From: Pseudomonas nunensis | GTDB lineage: Bacteria; Pseudomonadota; Gammaproteobacteria; Pseudomonadales; Pseudomonadaceae | Assembly (NCBI RefSeq): GCF_024296925.1 | Contig: NZ_CP101125.1 | Span: forward strand, 6,868,501-6,932,500 | Reading direction: 5' to 3' | DNA length: 64,000 nt | Shown here: one piece after another, positions 9,528 through 19,318 of the stretch | Numbering within the stretch: position 1 is the first letter of the stretch | How the letters are laid out: every line of letters starts with the position of its first letter | Position numbers and translations under genes: made by a program | Notes under the pieces: model-generated | Told to the model about the DNA's origin: nothing | The model's database searches: none | The model's input: only the letters and a program-made list of their open reading frames with translations

Positions 9528-11507
9528 TCACGCGCCAGTTGAGGTCGGGGTTGATACAGCCATATTGCGTTTTAATAGGTCGCGCATCTGATTTGCGATC
9601 TGATTTGCTTCCTCCGCGGTCAGTCCTGGCTGCCTTGCTTTTCTGATTAGTTCTTCCAGGCTATCCGTGTGTTGAGAGGCGGATAACCTAGTAATGGTGT
9701 CTAAAAACTGTTGTTCAAGGTTGTCACCGTCAATCAGCCATTCCTTTTCCGCTAATGCCTTGAGCAAACGCCCCTGTTCGGTCCCGTGCCAACGGGCCAT
9801 TAGCTGAATTGAGTTTAGCTTAGGATTTTTTTGCACTGCTCCGATCAGGGCCACCAGCAACTGAGCGTAAGTGTTGCTCTCATTGGCGAAGTGGTCGGCG
9901 GTTTCTACCTTGCCGGCCAAGTCCGGGTGATGAATGAGCGTGCGCAATGCGATCAGTGTTGGTGCTTCGACGGCAATCGGCGTGCGCGGGGCACTCGGTT
10001 GATCACGATCACCGCCACGCTTGCCATTCTTGTCCCAGGGTTTCTTGTCCCACTTCTTGCCGCCGGCGCCGGGTTTCTTTGGCGTCCATTCCTGCTGCGG
10101 CGCGTACATGTCTTGCGCTTGAGGCTGACTGTAGTCGCTGTAGTCCGGCATGGCGTCGTAATCCATGCCCGGATCGTAGGTCGGCGGCGCGTCCTGAGGA
10201 GCGCTGTGCACCAGCTGGCTGACGGCTTCGCCAGTCAGGCCGGTGATTTCGGTCAAACGTTGACGCATCAGGATGCGCAGGTTGGCGCCCGGCACTTTAT
10301 CGATCAGCGGTGCTGCGAGGGTGGCCATATGGGCCTTGCCTTCGAGCGAGCGCGGGTCTGATTCGGCGGTCAGTTGCTCAAAGAAATAATCGGCTAGCGG
10401 TTGTGCGTGCTGATTGATCCGCGCGCGGAAGGCATCTGTGCCTTCGGAGCGGACCAGCGTATCCGGGTCTTCGCCCTCGGGCAGGAACAGGAAGCGTGCA
10501 CGCCGACCGTCCTGCAGGCACGGCAGCGCCGCTTCCAGTGCTCGCCATGCAGCGTTGCGGCCAGCCTGGTCGCCGTCGAAACAGAACAAAACATTGGGCA
10601 CGACGCGAAACAGTCGCTTCAAGTGCTCTTCGCTGGTTGCGGTGCCCAGTGTCGCGACGGCATTGCGCAGGCCTTGCTGGGCGAGGGCGATGACGTCCAT
10701 GTAGCCTTCGACGACGATAATTTCGTCGAGGTTGCGGTTGTTCTTGCGTGCTTCATAAAGGCCGTAGAGCTCCTGGCCTTTATGGAATACCGGGGTTTCC
10801 GGTGAGTTCAGGTATTTCGGTTTGTCGTCGCCCAGTACGCGGCCACCGAAGGCAATGATGCGCCCGCGGCTGTCGCGGATCGGGAACATCACGCGATCGC
10901 GAAAGCGGTCATAGCGTTTGCCGGTTTCGGCGTTCTCGATCAGCAGGCCGGCATCGACCATGGCTTTCTGTTGCAGGGTGTCGCTGCTCAAGTGCTTGAA
11001 CAGATTGTCCCAGCCGGGCGGGGCGAAGCCGAGGCCGAAGTCCCGGGCGATTTCGCCCGTCAGGCCGCGGCCTTTCAAATAATCCACGGCAGCTTTGCGC
11101 GATGGGTGGCTTTTCAGCGCCTGCCGGTAAAAGTCGGCGGCGGCAGTGAGCAGCGGGTACAGCGGCGAATCGGTCGGCTGCCGCGGTTTGTGCGGTCGGC
11201 CGCTTTCTTCGCGGGGGATTTCCATGCCGGCGGCTTTGGCCAGTTCTTCGACGGCCTGGACGAAATCCAGGTTGTCGTGGTCCATCATGAAGCCGAGGGC
11301 GTTACCGCCAGCGCCGCAGCCGAAGCAGTAGTAGAACTGTTTGTCGGGGCTGACGCTGAAAGATGGGGTTTTCTCTTTGTGGAACGGGCAGCAGGCGGTG
11401 TAGTTCTTGCCGGCTTTTTTCATTTGCAGGCGCGAGCTGACCACATCGACGATGTCGGTGCGGTTCAGAAGGTCGTCAATGAAGCTCTGGGGAATTAGCC
11501 CGGCCAT
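9528..11507 (-). CDS. dnaG: DNA primase
   Basis: Makes RNA primers for chromosome replication with the DnaB helicase. The 659-aa product has the CHC2 zinc domain (CCPFHKEKTPSFSV ... YYCFGCGAGGNALGF, residues ~40-66), the TOPRIM catalytic core (VVEGYMDVIALAQQG, FCFDGDQAGR; ~255-340), a Gly/Pro/Lys-rich linker (~430-490) and a C-terminal helicase-binding domain. The frame extends upstream to 11582, but MAGLIPQSFIDDLL at 11507 is the family start. The gene lies between rpsU and rpoD as in the classic operon. Confidence 0.98.
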   Translation of the reverse strand: MAGLIPQSFIDDLLNRTDIVDVVSSRLQMKKAGKNYTACCPFHKEKTPSFSVSPDKQFYYCFGCGAGGNALGFMMDHDNLDFVQAVEELAKAAGMEIPREESGRPHKPRQPTDSPLYPLLTAAADFYRQALKSHPSRKAAVDYLKGRGLTGEIARDFGLGFAPPGWDNLFKHLSSDTLQQKAMVDAGLLIENAETGKRYDRFRDRVMFPIRDSRGRIIAFGGRVLGDDKPKYLNSPETPVFHKGQELYGLYEARKNNRNLDEIIVVEGYMDVIALAQQGLRNAVATLGTATSEEHLKRLFRVVPNVLFCFDGDQAGRNAAWRALEAALPCLQDGRRARFLFLPEGEDPDTLVRSEGTDAFRARINQHAQPLADYFFEQLTAESDPRSLEGKAHMATLAAPLIDKVPGANLRILMRQRLTEITGLTGEAVSQLVHSAPQDAPPTYDPGMDYDAMPDYSDYSQPQAQDMYAPQQEWTPKKPGAGGKKWDKKPWDKNGKRGGDRDQPSAPRTPIAVEAPTLIALRTLIHHPDLAGKVETADHFANESNTYAQLLVALIGAVQKNPKLNSIQLMARWHGTEQGRLLKALAEKEWLIDGDNLEQQFLDTITRLSASQHTDSLEELIRKARQPGLTAEEANQIANQMRDLLKRNMAVSTPTSTGA

Positions 11508-11938
11508 GGCGTTCTCGTCATCTGCGCTGAAACGGATCCAAAACGAACGGCGAACGAACGCGGGTCGTTGCTTGAGGCACACTTATATGTGGCTCGACCG
11601 GTGTCGTCTGCGTAATCGCTGTCGGGAAGTGTATCTGCCGAAAATCCACTGACGTTAGTACCATTCAGTATTCGACTATTTGAAAGTGTTGCGCTGAAAA
11701 TCCGCTACGGCCAATTGATGGCCTCGGATAGCTCAATAAGCGGGCACGCAAGCAGGTGCCTTGGGCTGATCGTCGTAAGAGGAATCAGTGGGTGTGCTCG
11801 TCAGTAGCCTTGGAAGGCTCGTCAGAAAAGACGTGCACCGCTGGCAAAAGAGCCAGGTCTGACGCTGTGAAGCAGGTTTGTCCGAGTCGCATCTGCGGCG
11901 TAGACGGCGAAGCATCAAGCGTTTTACGCAAATGCCAT
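11508..11938. other. Long rpsU-dnaG spacer without a gene
   Basis: These 431 bases hold no frame that I trust; short frames such as 11756-11950 (+) lack a ribosome binding site and family resemblance. In other gamma-proteobacteria the rpsU-dnaG spacer carries a partial terminator and sites that set relative dnaG levels. Here the hairpin at 11939-11961 fits that role. Extra minus-strand promoters for dnaG/rpoD may lie here but I could not fix them. Confidence 0.5.
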
Positions 11939-11961
11939 AAGCCCGGCTGAGGGCCGGGCTT
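11939..11961 (-). terminator. Hairpin after rpsU, probable attenuating terminator
   Basis: A stem of AAGCCCGGC with GCCGGGCTT lies 29 nt beyond the rpsU stop. No clear U tract follows on the minus strand, so it is probably partial. That suits a site lowering dnaG/rpoD transcription relative to rpsU. Confidence 0.65.
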
Positions 11962-11990
11962 GGCAGAAGCTTGCTACGAACGTCTGTGTA

Positions 11991-12206
11991 TTAGTACAGA
12001 CGAACGGCGCGGCGCTGTTCGCGCTGTACTTTCTTGGCGTGACGCTTAACAGCGGCTGCTGCTTTGCGCTTACGCTCAGAAGTTGGCTTCTCGTAAAATT
12101 CGCGGCTACGAACTTCAGCCAGTACACCGGCTTTTTCGCAGGAGCGCTTGAAACGACGCAGAGCTACGTCGAAGGGTTCGTTCTCTTTTACTTTGACGGC
12201 TGGCAT
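11991..12206 (-). CDS. rpsU: 30S ribosomal protein S21
   Basis: A 71-aa basic protein of the 30S subunit platform, needed for efficient initiation. The sequence [20 protein letters not shown] and the Lys/Arg-rich tail ([18 protein letters not shown]) are characteristic, and the length is exactly that of the family. First gene of rpsU-dnaG-rpoD. A good sigma-70 promoter lies about 84-112 bp upstream, divergent from tsaD. Confidence 0.99.
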
Positions 12207-12289
12207 CCAGAGCTACCTTCATTCATTACCGGGGTCAACATCCTCGCGGCAAAAGAGCACTTGAAGACGTCGGTTTTTAAGGGTTGCGG

Positions 12290-12318
12290 ATGTTAACTCC
12301 TCATCGACCGGAATGCAA
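12290..12318 (-). promoter_or_regulatory. Sigma-70 promoter of rpsU-dnaG-rpoD
   Basis: On the minus strand TTGCAT (12313-12318) and TAACAT (12290-12295) are separated by exactly 17 bp, a close match to the sigma-70 consensus. The predicted transcript start is near 12283, giving a leader of about 75 nt before rpsU. Confidence 0.72.
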
Positions 12319-12405
12319 AGCCTCTGATCGAAAACCGCTAGTCGGGGCATCCCATGGCGACTATTATGCGCGCCTTCGAATCTAGCCTAAACAAGGCGCA
12401 AACCC

Positions 12406-13431
12406 ATGCTAGTACTGGGATTAGAAACCTCCTGCGACGAAACCGGTGTCGCATTATATGACAGTGAACGCGGCTTGCTGGCCGACGCGCTGTTCAGCCA
12501 GATCGACCTGCATCGCGCCTATGGCGGTGTGGTGCCGGAGCTGGCCTCGCGTGATCACGTAAAACGCATGCTGCCCTTGATTCGTCAGGTGTTGGCGGAA
12601 GCTGGCTGCGTGCCGACCGAGATCGACGCCATCGCTTATACCGCCGGCCCCGGCCTGGTCGGAGCGCTGCTGGTGGGGGCGTCCTGCGCCCAGGCGCTGG
12701 CCTTTGCCTGGGGCATTCCGGCCCTCGGCGTGCACCACATGGAAGGTCACTTGCTGGCGCCGATGCTGGAGCCGCAACCGCCGGAATTCCCGTTCGTCGC
12801 TTTGTTGGTGTCGGGCGGCCATACGCAGCTGGTTCAGGTCGACGGGATCGGTCAATACACGTTGTTGGGCGAGACCCTCGACGATGCTGCCGGTGAAGCG
12901 TTCGACAAGACCGCGAAGATGATGGGCCTCAATTATCCGGGTGGTCCGGAAATCGCGCGCCTGGCGGAGCAAGGGGTTGCAGGGCGTTTCACGTTCCCGC
13001 GTCCGATGTGCGACCGTCCGGGCCTGGCTTTCAGCTTCAGCGGCTTGAAAACCTTCGCCCTGAATACCTGGCAGCAATGCGTCAGCGCCGGGGACGACAG
13101 CGAGCAAGCCCGTTGCGACATCTCGCTGGCGTTCCAGCAAGCCGTGGTGGAGACTTTGACCATCAAGTGCAAGCGCGCCCTGAAAGCGGCCGGCATGAAG
13201 CGTCTGGTGATTGCTGGGGGCGTTAGCGCCAACAAGGCTTTGCGCACTTCACTGGAAAAAATGCTCGGTGACATGAAGGGCGACGTGTTTTATGCGCGTC
13301 CCGAGTTCTGCACCGATAACGGCGCGATGATTGCGTTTGCCGGTTGTCAGCGTTTGCAGGCAGGTCAGCATGAAAGCCTGGCGATCAGCGTGCAGGCGCG
13401 CTGGCCGATGGAGCAGTTGTCGGCGCTTTGA
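12406..13431 (+). CDS. tsaD: tRNA N6-adenosine threonylcarbamoyltransferase
   Basis: Transfers the threonylcarbamoyl group from TC-AMP to A37 of ANN-decoding tRNAs, working with TsaB and TsaE. The 341-aa ASKHA-fold protein begins [19 protein letters not shown] and carries the metal-binding HHMEGH motif (~111-116) and the nucleotide-binding VSGGHTQL and [12 protein letters not shown] segments. Length and start are typical. It is divergent from rpsU, and a TATTAT at 12363-12368 may be its -10 box. Confidence 0.98.
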   Translation: MLVLGLETSCDETGVALYDSERGLLADALFSQIDLHRAYGGVVPELASRDHVKRMLPLIRQVLAEAGCVPTEIDAIAYTAGPGLVGALLVGASCAQALAFAWGIPALGVHHMEGHLLAPMLEPQPPEFPFVALLVSGGHTQLVQVDGIGQYTLLGETLDDAAGEAFDKTAKMMGLNYPGGPEIARLAEQGVAGRFTFPRPMCDRPGLAFSFSGLKTFALNTWQQCVSAGDDSEQARCDISLAFQQAVVETLTIKCKRALKAAGMKRLVIAGGVSANKALRTSLEKMLGDMKGDVFYARPEFCTDNGAMIAFAGCQRLQAGQHESLAISVQARWPMEQLSAL

Positions 13432-13442
13432 TGGCGAGAGCG

Positions 13443-13457
13443 ATGAGCGGCGCTCAT
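13443..13457. repeat. Perfect 15-nt palindrome between tsaD and plsY
   Basis: ATGAGCG-G-CGCTCAT lies between the convergent stops of tsaD and plsY. No T run follows on either side within a few bases, so it may be a weak terminator hairpin or chance symmetry. Confidence 0.45.
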
Positions 13458-13466
13458 GTGCGGTAT

Positions 13467-14036
13467 TTAAAAATGCCGTTCGCGCCCTGCAAACAGGTCG
13501 CGTAGATTGCCGCGATGCCGCCAGACGATCAACGCCGTGAGCGCGCTCATGGGCAGCAATGCCGCCGGCTCTTGCCAGGCGAGCAATGGCAGGGTCAGCG
13601 GTGTAGCGATCAGCGCTGCCAGTGAGCTGGTGCGGGTCAGGTAGAACGTCAGCAGCCAGGCGCAAACCGCCAGCAAGGCAGCCGGCGGGTAAAGACCCAG
13701 CAACATGCCGGCCGCGGTGGCGACACCCTTGCCGCCGCGAAAGCGGAAGTAAATTGGGAACAGGTGGCCGATGACGGCATAAACGCCGATCCAGGCCTGT
13801 TCTTGTAGCGAAAGGCCGGCAACAGCGGCGATCAGTACGGGCAACAAGCCTTTGCACAGGTCGCCGAGCAAGGTGAGGACGGCGAGTTTCTTGCCGACCA
13901 GGCGCAACATGTTGGTGGCGCCGGCATTGCCCGAGCCACTCATTCGCGGATCCGGGTTACCGGTCAGGCGGCTGAGCAAAATGGCGAAGGACAGAGAGCC
14001 GAGCAGGTAGGCGAAGGTCGCCAATAACCAAAACAT
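13467..14036 (-). CDS. plsY: Glycerol-3-phosphate acyltransferase (acyl-phosphate dependent)
   Basis: Acylates position 1 of glycerol-3-phosphate using acyl-phosphate made by PlsX, the first membrane step of phospholipid synthesis. The 189-aa polytopic protein has the family motifs [30 protein letters not shown] (~34-50) and [18 protein letters not shown] (~97-114), including the conserved Ser, Asn and Gly-Lys residues of the active site. It converges with tsaD and is divergent from folB. Confidence 0.97.
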   Translation of the reverse strand: MFWLLATFAYLLGSLSFAILLSRLTGNPDPRMSGSGNAGATNMLRLVGKKLAVLTLLGDLCKGLLPVLIAAVAGLSLQEQAWIGVYAVIGHLFPIYFRFRGGKGVATAAGMLLGLYPPAALLAVCAWLLTFYLTRTSSLAALIATPLTLPLLAWQEPAALLPMSALTALIVWRHRGNLRDLFAGRERHF

Positions 14037-14110
14037 GCTAACTATTCCGGGCGAGGACGCCCTGATTCTAACGGCGCATTGCGCCCTTGTCGTGCAGCGG
14101 AGAAAAGTGC

Positions 14111-14467
14111 TTGGACAGAGTGTTTATCGAGGGCCTGGAAGTCGACACCGTGATTGGTGCCTACGACTGGGAACGAGGCATCCGCCAGTGTCTGCGACTG
14201 GACCTGAGCTTCGCCTGGGACAATCGCCCGGCAGCGGCTGGCGATGACCTGACCCTGGCGCTCGATTATGCGAGCGTTTCGTCGCGTATCCAGGCGTTCG
14301 CCGAGCAGGCGCAGTTCCAACTGGTCGAGACCTTTGCCGAGCGTTTGGTTGAAGTGTTGATGAGCGAATTCAAGATCACCTGGATGCGCCTCAAACTGAC
14401 CAAGCCGGGCGCTGTGCCGGCGGCCACCGGTGGCGTGGGCGTGGAGATCGAGCGCGGATGTCGCTGA
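14111..14467 (+). CDS. folB: Dihydroneopterin aldolase
   Basis: Converts 7,8-dihydroneopterin to 6-hydroxymethyl-dihydropterin in folate synthesis. The 118-aa product has the family pattern [21 protein letters not shown], the conserved Tyr of ALDYASV and the C-terminal [10 protein letters not shown] take the TTG at 14111 as the start: GGAG at 14099-14102 is 8 nt upstream and translation from it gives the normal N-terminus. An upstream TTG at 14087 would add eight atypical residues. It overlaps folK by 10 nt, so the two are probably coupled. Confidence 0.93.
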   Translation: MDRVFIEGLEVDTVIGAYDWERGIRQCLRLDLSFAWDNRPAAAGDDLTLALDYASVSSRIQAFAEQAQFQLVETFAERLVEVLMSEFKITWMRLKLTKPGAVPAATGGVGVEIERGCR

Positions 14468-14976
14468 CTCAGGTTTACCTCGGGCTCGGTAGCAATATCG
14501 AGCGCGAAGCCCATTTGCAGGCTGGCCTGGAAGCCCTGGCGGGTTTTCTGGTGGATATCCGCTGCTCGGCGGTGTTTGAAAGCCAGCCGGTGGGAATCAA
14601 GAGTGGTCCGTTCTTCAATTTCGTGGTGTCGGCGTTCACTGACCTGCCACTGGTGGAACTCGATCGCCGGCTGAAATTCATCGAGGCGGACAACGGCCGT
14701 TACGCGCCGGATCGCAAGGGTTTGCCCCTGGATATCGACGTGTTGTTGTTCGGTGATCTGGTGGGTAACTTCGATGGGTTGATCCTGCCCCGGGCAGAGA
14801 TCCTGAAAAATGCCTTCGTGCTGTGGCCGTTGTCGCTGATTGCGCCGGACAGAGTGCATCCGGGCGTAGGCAAAAGCTTCGCGACCTTGTGGGCAGAAGC
14901 ACAGATTGATCAGGTGTTGGCGCCGGTGGCGTTTGAGTGGCGCGGTGAGCAACTGACCCCTTCGAATTTGTTGTGA
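14458..14976 (+). CDS. folK: 2-amino-4-hydroxy-6-hydroxymethyldihydropteridine pyrophosphokinase
   Basis: Pyrophosphorylates the FolB product before condensation with p-aminobenzoate. The 172-aa protein has the HPPK motifs VYLGLGSNIE at the N-terminus, a central Asn-containing FFNFVVSAFTDLPL, and the DRKGLPLDIDVLLFGD block whose two Asp residues bind magnesium. It starts inside the end of folB and is followed by an inverted REP pair that may act as a transcript end. Confidence 0.96.
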   Translation: MSLTQVYLGLGSNIEREAHLQAGLEALAGFLVDIRCSAVFESQPVGIKSGPFFNFVVSAFTDLPLVELDRRLKFIEADNGRYAPDRKGLPLDIDVLLFGDLVGNFDGLILPRAEILKNAFVLWPLSLIAPDRVHPGVGKSFATLWAEAQIDQVLAPVAFEWRGEQLTPSNLL

Positions 14977-14988
14977 GGCTCAAGACGC

Positions 14989-15072
14989 CTTCGCGGGCAA
15001 GCCTCGCTCCTACAGGATTCGAGTCGTTTGCAAACGACACGCCCCCTGTAGGAGCGAGGCTTGCCCGCGAAG
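14989..15072. repeat. Inverted REP pair (REPIN) between folK and cca
   Basis: Two 27-nt copies of the Pseudomonas REP (core GGAGCGAGGCTTGCCCGCGA) in opposite orientation at 14989-15015 and 15046-15072. Between them lies a perfect 16-nt palindrome, GTCGTTTGCAAACGAC (15023-15038), so the whole unit can fold into a long hairpin. It lies between convergent folK and cca. Confidence 0.9.
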
Positions 15073-15076
15073 CTTT

Positions 15077-16306
15077 TCAGGCAGACGCCGATTCTTTATA
15101 GGCCTTCAACGCCTTAAGCCGCTCCCGCTTGATCGCCTCGCCCAGCTCCGGCCCTTTAAATCCCTTCTCCAGCAACGGCTGCACAGCGACACCTCGCGCC
15201 GCTGAAGCCGCCCCACGCAAATAATTCGCCTGTGGATAACTTCGTTGCTCCAGGCCCTTGCGCCCACGAGCATCCATCTCACACGCCGCAATAAACTCCT
15301 CAAACCGCTGCGGTCGCCGATAAACGTCGAAACTCTGCAGCAACTCCAGCAACGTCGACGGCTTCAGCTCCAGGGCTCGGTGTCCGTGAGTGTGATATTG
15401 GCCGACCAGCAATGCCAGTTCCTGACAATCCTTCGGTGCCTTGAACCGTTCGTTGACCACTTTGATCAGCTTCAGCCCCGTGTGCTCATGGGCTATGTGT
15501 CGAGGCCATTCCGCTTCCGGGGTCAGGCCTTTGCCCAAATCATGCAGCAAGCACGCCCAGCGCACTGTCAGCGGTTGTTTGTGCAGAGCCGCTTGTTCCA
15601 GCACGCTCAGGGTGTGCACGCCGGTATCGATTTCCGGATGATGCGCTTCCGGTTGCGGGACGCCGAACAGCGCGTCGACCTCTGGCATCAGCACCTTGAG
15701 AGCACCGCACGCGCGCAGCACCTCGATGAACACCTGTGGCTGATCCTCCATCAGGGCGCGGGAAATTTCCTTCCAGCTGCGTTCAGCGGTTAGCGCCTCC
15801 AGTTCGCCAGAATCGCTGAGCTGACGCATCAGCTCCAGCGTCTCCGGTGCGACGGTGAAACCAAGCGCTGCGTAGCGCGCGGCGAAGCGGGCAACACGCA
15901 GTACCCGGAGCGGATCTTCGGCGAACGCGGGGGAAACGTGACGAAGCAAGCGCGCTTCGAGATCGCGTTGGCCATGGTAAGGATCGGTCAGATTCTGTTG
16001 ATCATCCTCGGCCATGGCGTTGATCGTCAGGTCGCGGCGGATCAAGTCTTCTTCGAGGGTAACTTCGGGGCTGGCGTGGAAGGTGAAGCCGCCGTAACCG
16101 CGTCCGCTTTTGCGTTCGGTCCGGGCGAGGGCGTATTCCTCACCGCTTTTTGGGTGAAGAAACACCGGGAAGTCCGAGCCCACCGGGCGAAAACCCTTGG
16201 CGAGCATTTCTTCGGTGGTGGCGCCTACCACGACCCAGTCGATATCGGTGACAGGCTTGCCCAGCAGGCGATCGCGTACGGCGCCGCCAACTTTATAAAT
16301 CTGCAT
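15077..16306 (-). CDS. cca: Multifunctional CCA-adding tRNA nucleotidyltransferase
   Basis: Adds or repairs the 3' CCA of tRNAs. The 409-aa enzyme has the class II nucleotidyltransferase head with [13 protein letters not shown] and the catalytic DIDWVVVG (~3-28), the [10 protein letters not shown] motif, and a C-terminal HD phosphohydrolase domain (LLHDLGKG, ~255) as in gamma-proteobacterial Cca. Its start has a very strong Shine-Dalgarno (GGAGG, 6 nt upstream). Confidence 0.97.
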   Translation of the reverse strand: MQIYKVGGAVRDRLLGKPVTDIDWVVVGATTEEMLAKGFRPVGSDFPVFLHPKSGEEYALARTERKSGRGYGGFTFHASPEVTLEEDLIRRDLTINAMAEDDQQNLTDPYHGQRDLEARLLRHVSPAFAEDPLRVLRVARFAARYAALGFTVAPETLELMRQLSDSGELEALTAERSWKEISRALMEDQPQVFIEVLRACGALKVLMPEVDALFGVPQPEAHHPEIDTGVHTLSVLEQAALHKQPLTVRWACLLHDLGKGLTPEAEWPRHIAHEHTGLKLIKVVNERFKAPKDCQELALLVGQYHTHGHRALELKPSTLLELLQSFDVYRRPQRFEEFIAACEMDARGRKGLEQRSYPQANYLRGAASAARGVAVQPLLEKGFKGPELGEAIKRERLKALKAYKESASA

Positions 16307-16369
16307 AAAAAACCTCCGTTAGCTCGACAGAATAACCGTTGCGTCGAACTTCCGGAGGCAGAAACCAAA

Positions 16370-17932
16370 TCAAAGGTGAATGACAGCCAGGTCGAGCCGA
16401 CCGTAATCCCCCTCGGCGTGTTCACTTCTGGGCGGTACGTGATGGACTTTCATCACCTGGTCGCCTTGCAGGGTTTCCAGATGAATGTCGAAGCCCCACA
16501 GCCGATGCAGGTGCTTGAGCACTTCCTCGGTGGATTCGCCCAGTGGTTTGCGGTCATGTTGCTGGTGACGCAAGGTCAATGAGCGGTCGCCACGTCGATC
16601 AATGCTGTAGATCTGCACGTTGGGTTCGCGATTGCCCAGGTTGTACTGGGCCGCCAGGGTTTCGCGGATGGTCCGGTAGCCGGGTTCATCGTGAATGGCG
16701 GGGACCAGCAAGTCGTCCTTCTGATCGTCATCGAGAATGCTGAACAGCTTCAGGTCACGGATCACCTGGGGCGACAGGTATTGCAGGATGAAACTCTCAT
16801 CCTTGAAGCTGCTCATCGCGAATTTGATGGTCGACAACCAATCGGTGCCGGCGATTTCCGGGAACCAGCGGTAATCCTCTTCGGTCGGGTGTTCACACAT
16901 GCGCCGGATGTCCCGGTACATGGCAAAACCCAAGGCGTAGGGGTTGATACCACTGTAGTAAGGGCTGTCGAAGCCCGGTTGCATCACCACACTGGTGTGG
17001 GACGTCAGGAACTCCATCATGAAGCCGTCTGTGACCAGGCCCTCGTCGTACAGGTCGTTCATCAGCGTGTAGTGCCAGAACGTCGCCCAACCTTCGTTCA
17101 TCACCTGGGTCTGGCGTTGCGGGTAGAAATACTGGGCGATCTTGCGCACGATCCGCACGATTTCCCTCTGCCACGGCTCCAGCAGCGGCGCGTGTTTTTC
17201 GATGAAGTACAGGATGTTTTCCTGCGGTTCGGCGGGGAAACGTGCGTTGTCCTTGTCGCTGTACTTGTCCGCTCCTTTTGGAATGGTGCGCCACAGGTCG
17301 TTGATCTGTTTCTGCAGATGCTCTTCCCGATCCTTCTGCCGACGACGTTCTTCTTCGGCGGAAATCGGATACGGACGTTTGTAACGGTCAACGCCGTAGT
17401 TCATCAAGGCATGGCAGGAGTCGAGCAAGTCTTCCACCGCGTCGATGCCGTGGCGCTCTTCGCACTGCATGATGTACTGCTTGGCAAACACCAGGTAGTC
17501 GATGATCGAACTGGCGTCGGTCCAGGTGCGGAACAGGTAATTACCCTTGAAGAAGCTGTTGTGGCCATAGCAGGCATGCGCCACTACCAGCGCCTGCATG
17601 CAGATGGTGTTCTCTTCCATCAGGTAGGCGATGCACGGGTCCGAGTTGATGACGATCTCGTAGGCCAGGCCCATCTGCCCGCGGGTGTAGGATTTTTCGG
17701 TGCTAAGGAAGTGTTTACCGTAGGACCAATGGTGATAACCCAAGGGCATACCAACGGAGGCGTAGGCGTCCATCATCTGCTCGGCGGTGATCACTTCGAT
17801 CTGGTTGGGGTACGTATCCAGGGCATAACGGGCCGCCAGGCGACTGATTTCCTTGTCGTAGGCCTGGATCAGCTCGAATGTCCATTCGGAGCCGGTGGAA
17901 ATGGGTTGGCGCTTCTGCTCTTTGGCGGTCAT
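16370..17932 (-). CDS. SpoVR/YcgB-family protein
   Basis: A 520-aa cytoplasmic protein of the SpoVR family. In Bacillus, SpoVR affects cortex formation; in gamma-proteobacteria the YcgB homologue travels with YeaG and YeaH in a stationary-phase/nitrogen-stress module, and its biochemical role is unclear. Family landmarks include [16 protein letters not shown], the His-rich [11 protein letters not shown] and [15 protein letters not shown], and [13 protein letters not shown]. It overlaps yeaH by 4 nt (ATGA), so it is the third gene of prkA-yeaH-spoVR. Confidence 0.94.
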   Translation of the reverse strand: MTAKEQKRQPISTGSEWTFELIQAYDKEISRLAARYALDTYPNQIEVITAEQMMDAYASVGMPLGYHHWSYGKHFLSTEKSYTRGQMGLAYEIVINSDPCIAYLMEENTICMQALVVAHACYGHNSFFKGNYLFRTWTDASSIIDYLVFAKQYIMQCEERHGIDAVEDLLDSCHALMNYGVDRYKRPYPISAEEERRRQKDREEHLQKQINDLWRTIPKGADKYSDKDNARFPAEPQENILYFIEKHAPLLEPWQREIVRIVRKIAQYFYPQRQTQVMNEGWATFWHYTLMNDLYDEGLVTDGFMMEFLTSHTSVVMQPGFDSPYYSGINPYALGFAMYRDIRRMCEHPTEEDYRWFPEIAGTDWLSTIKFAMSSFKDESFILQYLSPQVIRDLKLFSILDDDQKDDLLVPAIHDEPGYRTIRETLAAQYNLGNREPNVQIYSIDRRGDRSLTLRHQQHDRKPLGESTEEVLKHLHRLWGFDIHLETLQGDQVMKVHHVPPRSEHAEGDYGRLDLAVIHL

Positions 17933-19200
17933 GTCACTAACCTGCGCTGGAAGAGTTCACGGAAGACCGGGTAAATATCCCCGGCCGAGACCAGTTGCTG
18001 CTGGGCAAAAGTGTCAGAGAAGGCTTCGGCGATGCGTTCGTATTCGAACCACAATGCCTGATGTTCGCGTGGGGTGATCTCAACGTAAGTGTAGTACTGC
18101 ACAAACGGCATGATCTGGTTGATCAGGATGTCGCGGCAGATCGGCGAGTCGTCATTCCAGTTGTCGCCGTCGGAAGCCTGGGCGGCGTAGATGTTCCACT
18201 CGTTGCTCGGATAACGCTCGGCCATGATCTCTTGCATCAGTTTCAAGGCGCTGGAAACGATGGTGCCGCCGGTTTCCCGTGAGTAGAAAAACTCTTCCTC
18301 GTCCACTTCGCGGGCGCTGGTGTGGTGGCGGATGAACACGACGTCGATCTTGTCGTAGTTACGCTTGAGAAACAGGTACAGCAAGATGAAGAAGCGCTTG
18401 GCGATGTCCTTGGTCGCCTGCGTCATCGAGCCGGATACGTCCATCAGGCAGAACATCACCGCTTTGGAGCTGGGGTTGGGCTGCTTGATGAGCAAGTTGT
18501 ACTTGAGGTCGAAGGTGTCGAGGAACGGCACCCGGTGAATCCGCGCGCTGAGTTTCTCGATTTCCGCTTCGATTTCCTGGATATCGCCGAAATTGTCCGG
18601 CTCTTCCCGTTTTAGTCGAGCCAGTTCCTCTTTGGCGTCCCGCAACCGCGCACGGCTGCTGCCGGACAGGGCGATACGCCGGGCATGGGCTGAGCGCAGG
18701 GTGCGGATGATGTTGATCCGCGACGGGTTGCCCTCGTTGCTGATGCCGGCGCGAACCGTCTTGAAGGTGTCGGTGCCGGTCAGGTTGCGTTTGACCAGGT
18801 TCGGCAGTTCGAGGTCCTCGAACATGAATTCGAGGAATTCCTCCTGAGTGATCTGGAAGACAAACTCATCCATCCCTTCGCCAGAGTTGCCGGCCTTGCC
18901 GGGACCTCTGCCGCCACCACCTCCGGGTGGCCGGGCAATGTGCTCGCCGCTGGTGAATTCCTTGTTGCCCGGATGCACGACGGTTTGCTTGCCACCGCGG
19001 CCGTGGTGAAGCACCGGCTCGTCGATGTCGCGGCCGGGAATGCTGATTTGTTCGCCATGTTCCATATCGGTAATGGAACGCCGGCTGACCGCCTCTTCGA
19101 CGGCCTTTTTGATGTGATCACGGTAGCGCCGCAGGAACCGCTGGCGGTTCACCGTGCTCTTGTTCTTGCCATTGAGACGTCGGTCGATCACATAGCTCAT
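17929..19200 (-). CDS. yeaH: YeaH/YhbH-family protein (DUF444), VWA-like
   Basis: A 423-aa protein of the DUF444 family encoded with the PrkA kinase. The N-terminus is basic with many Arg/Lys residues ([20 protein letters not shown]). A Gly-rich linker follows, and the C-terminal half contains a von Willebrand A-like motif with the metal-site pattern DVSGSM ([14 protein letters not shown]). The family's role is unknown, but genetic linkage places it with PrkA and SpoVR. It overlaps spoVR by 4 nt. Confidence 0.94.
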   Translation of the reverse strand: MSYVIDRRLNGKNKSTVNRQRFLRRYRDHIKKAVEEAVSRRSITDMEHGEQISIPGRDIDEPVLHHGRGGKQTVVHPGNKEFTSGEHIARPPGGGGGRGPGKAGNSGEGMDEFVFQITQEEFLEFMFEDLELPNLVKRNLTGTDTFKTVRAGISNEGNPSRINIIRTLRSAHARRIALSGSSRARLRDAKEELARLKREEPDNFGDIQEIEAEIEKLSARIHRVPFLDTFDLKYNLLIKQPNPSSKAVMFCLMDVSGSMTQATKDIAKRFFILLYLFLKRNYDKIDVVFIRHHTSAREVDEEEFFYSRETGGTIVSSALKLMQEIMAERYPSNEWNIYAAQASDGDNWNDDSPICRDILINQIMPFVQYYTYVEITPREHQALWFEYERIAEAFSDTFAQQQLVSAGDIYPVFRELFQRRLVT

Positions 19201-19210
19201 AGGGCCCTCC

Positions 19211-19316
19211 GGGCAGCTTCAAGTTGTGAGCTGCAAGCTGCAAGTAGAAGCAGTTGCCCGGATATCAGGGCTTACGCGCTTATATCTTGTCGCTTGCAGC
19301 TTGGAGCTTGTCGCTG
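19211..19316. repeat. Imperfect inverted repeat between prkA and yeaH
   Basis: The spacer is built from repeats of AGCTGCAAGCTGCAAG on one side and CTTGCAGCTTGGAGCTTG on the other, which can pair into an imperfect hairpin on the message. This 'gctgcaag' type of intergenic repeat differs from the REP family found elsewhere here. Between prkA and yeaH it could set 3' end stability of the prkA segment. Confidence 0.65.
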
Positions 19317-19318
19317 CG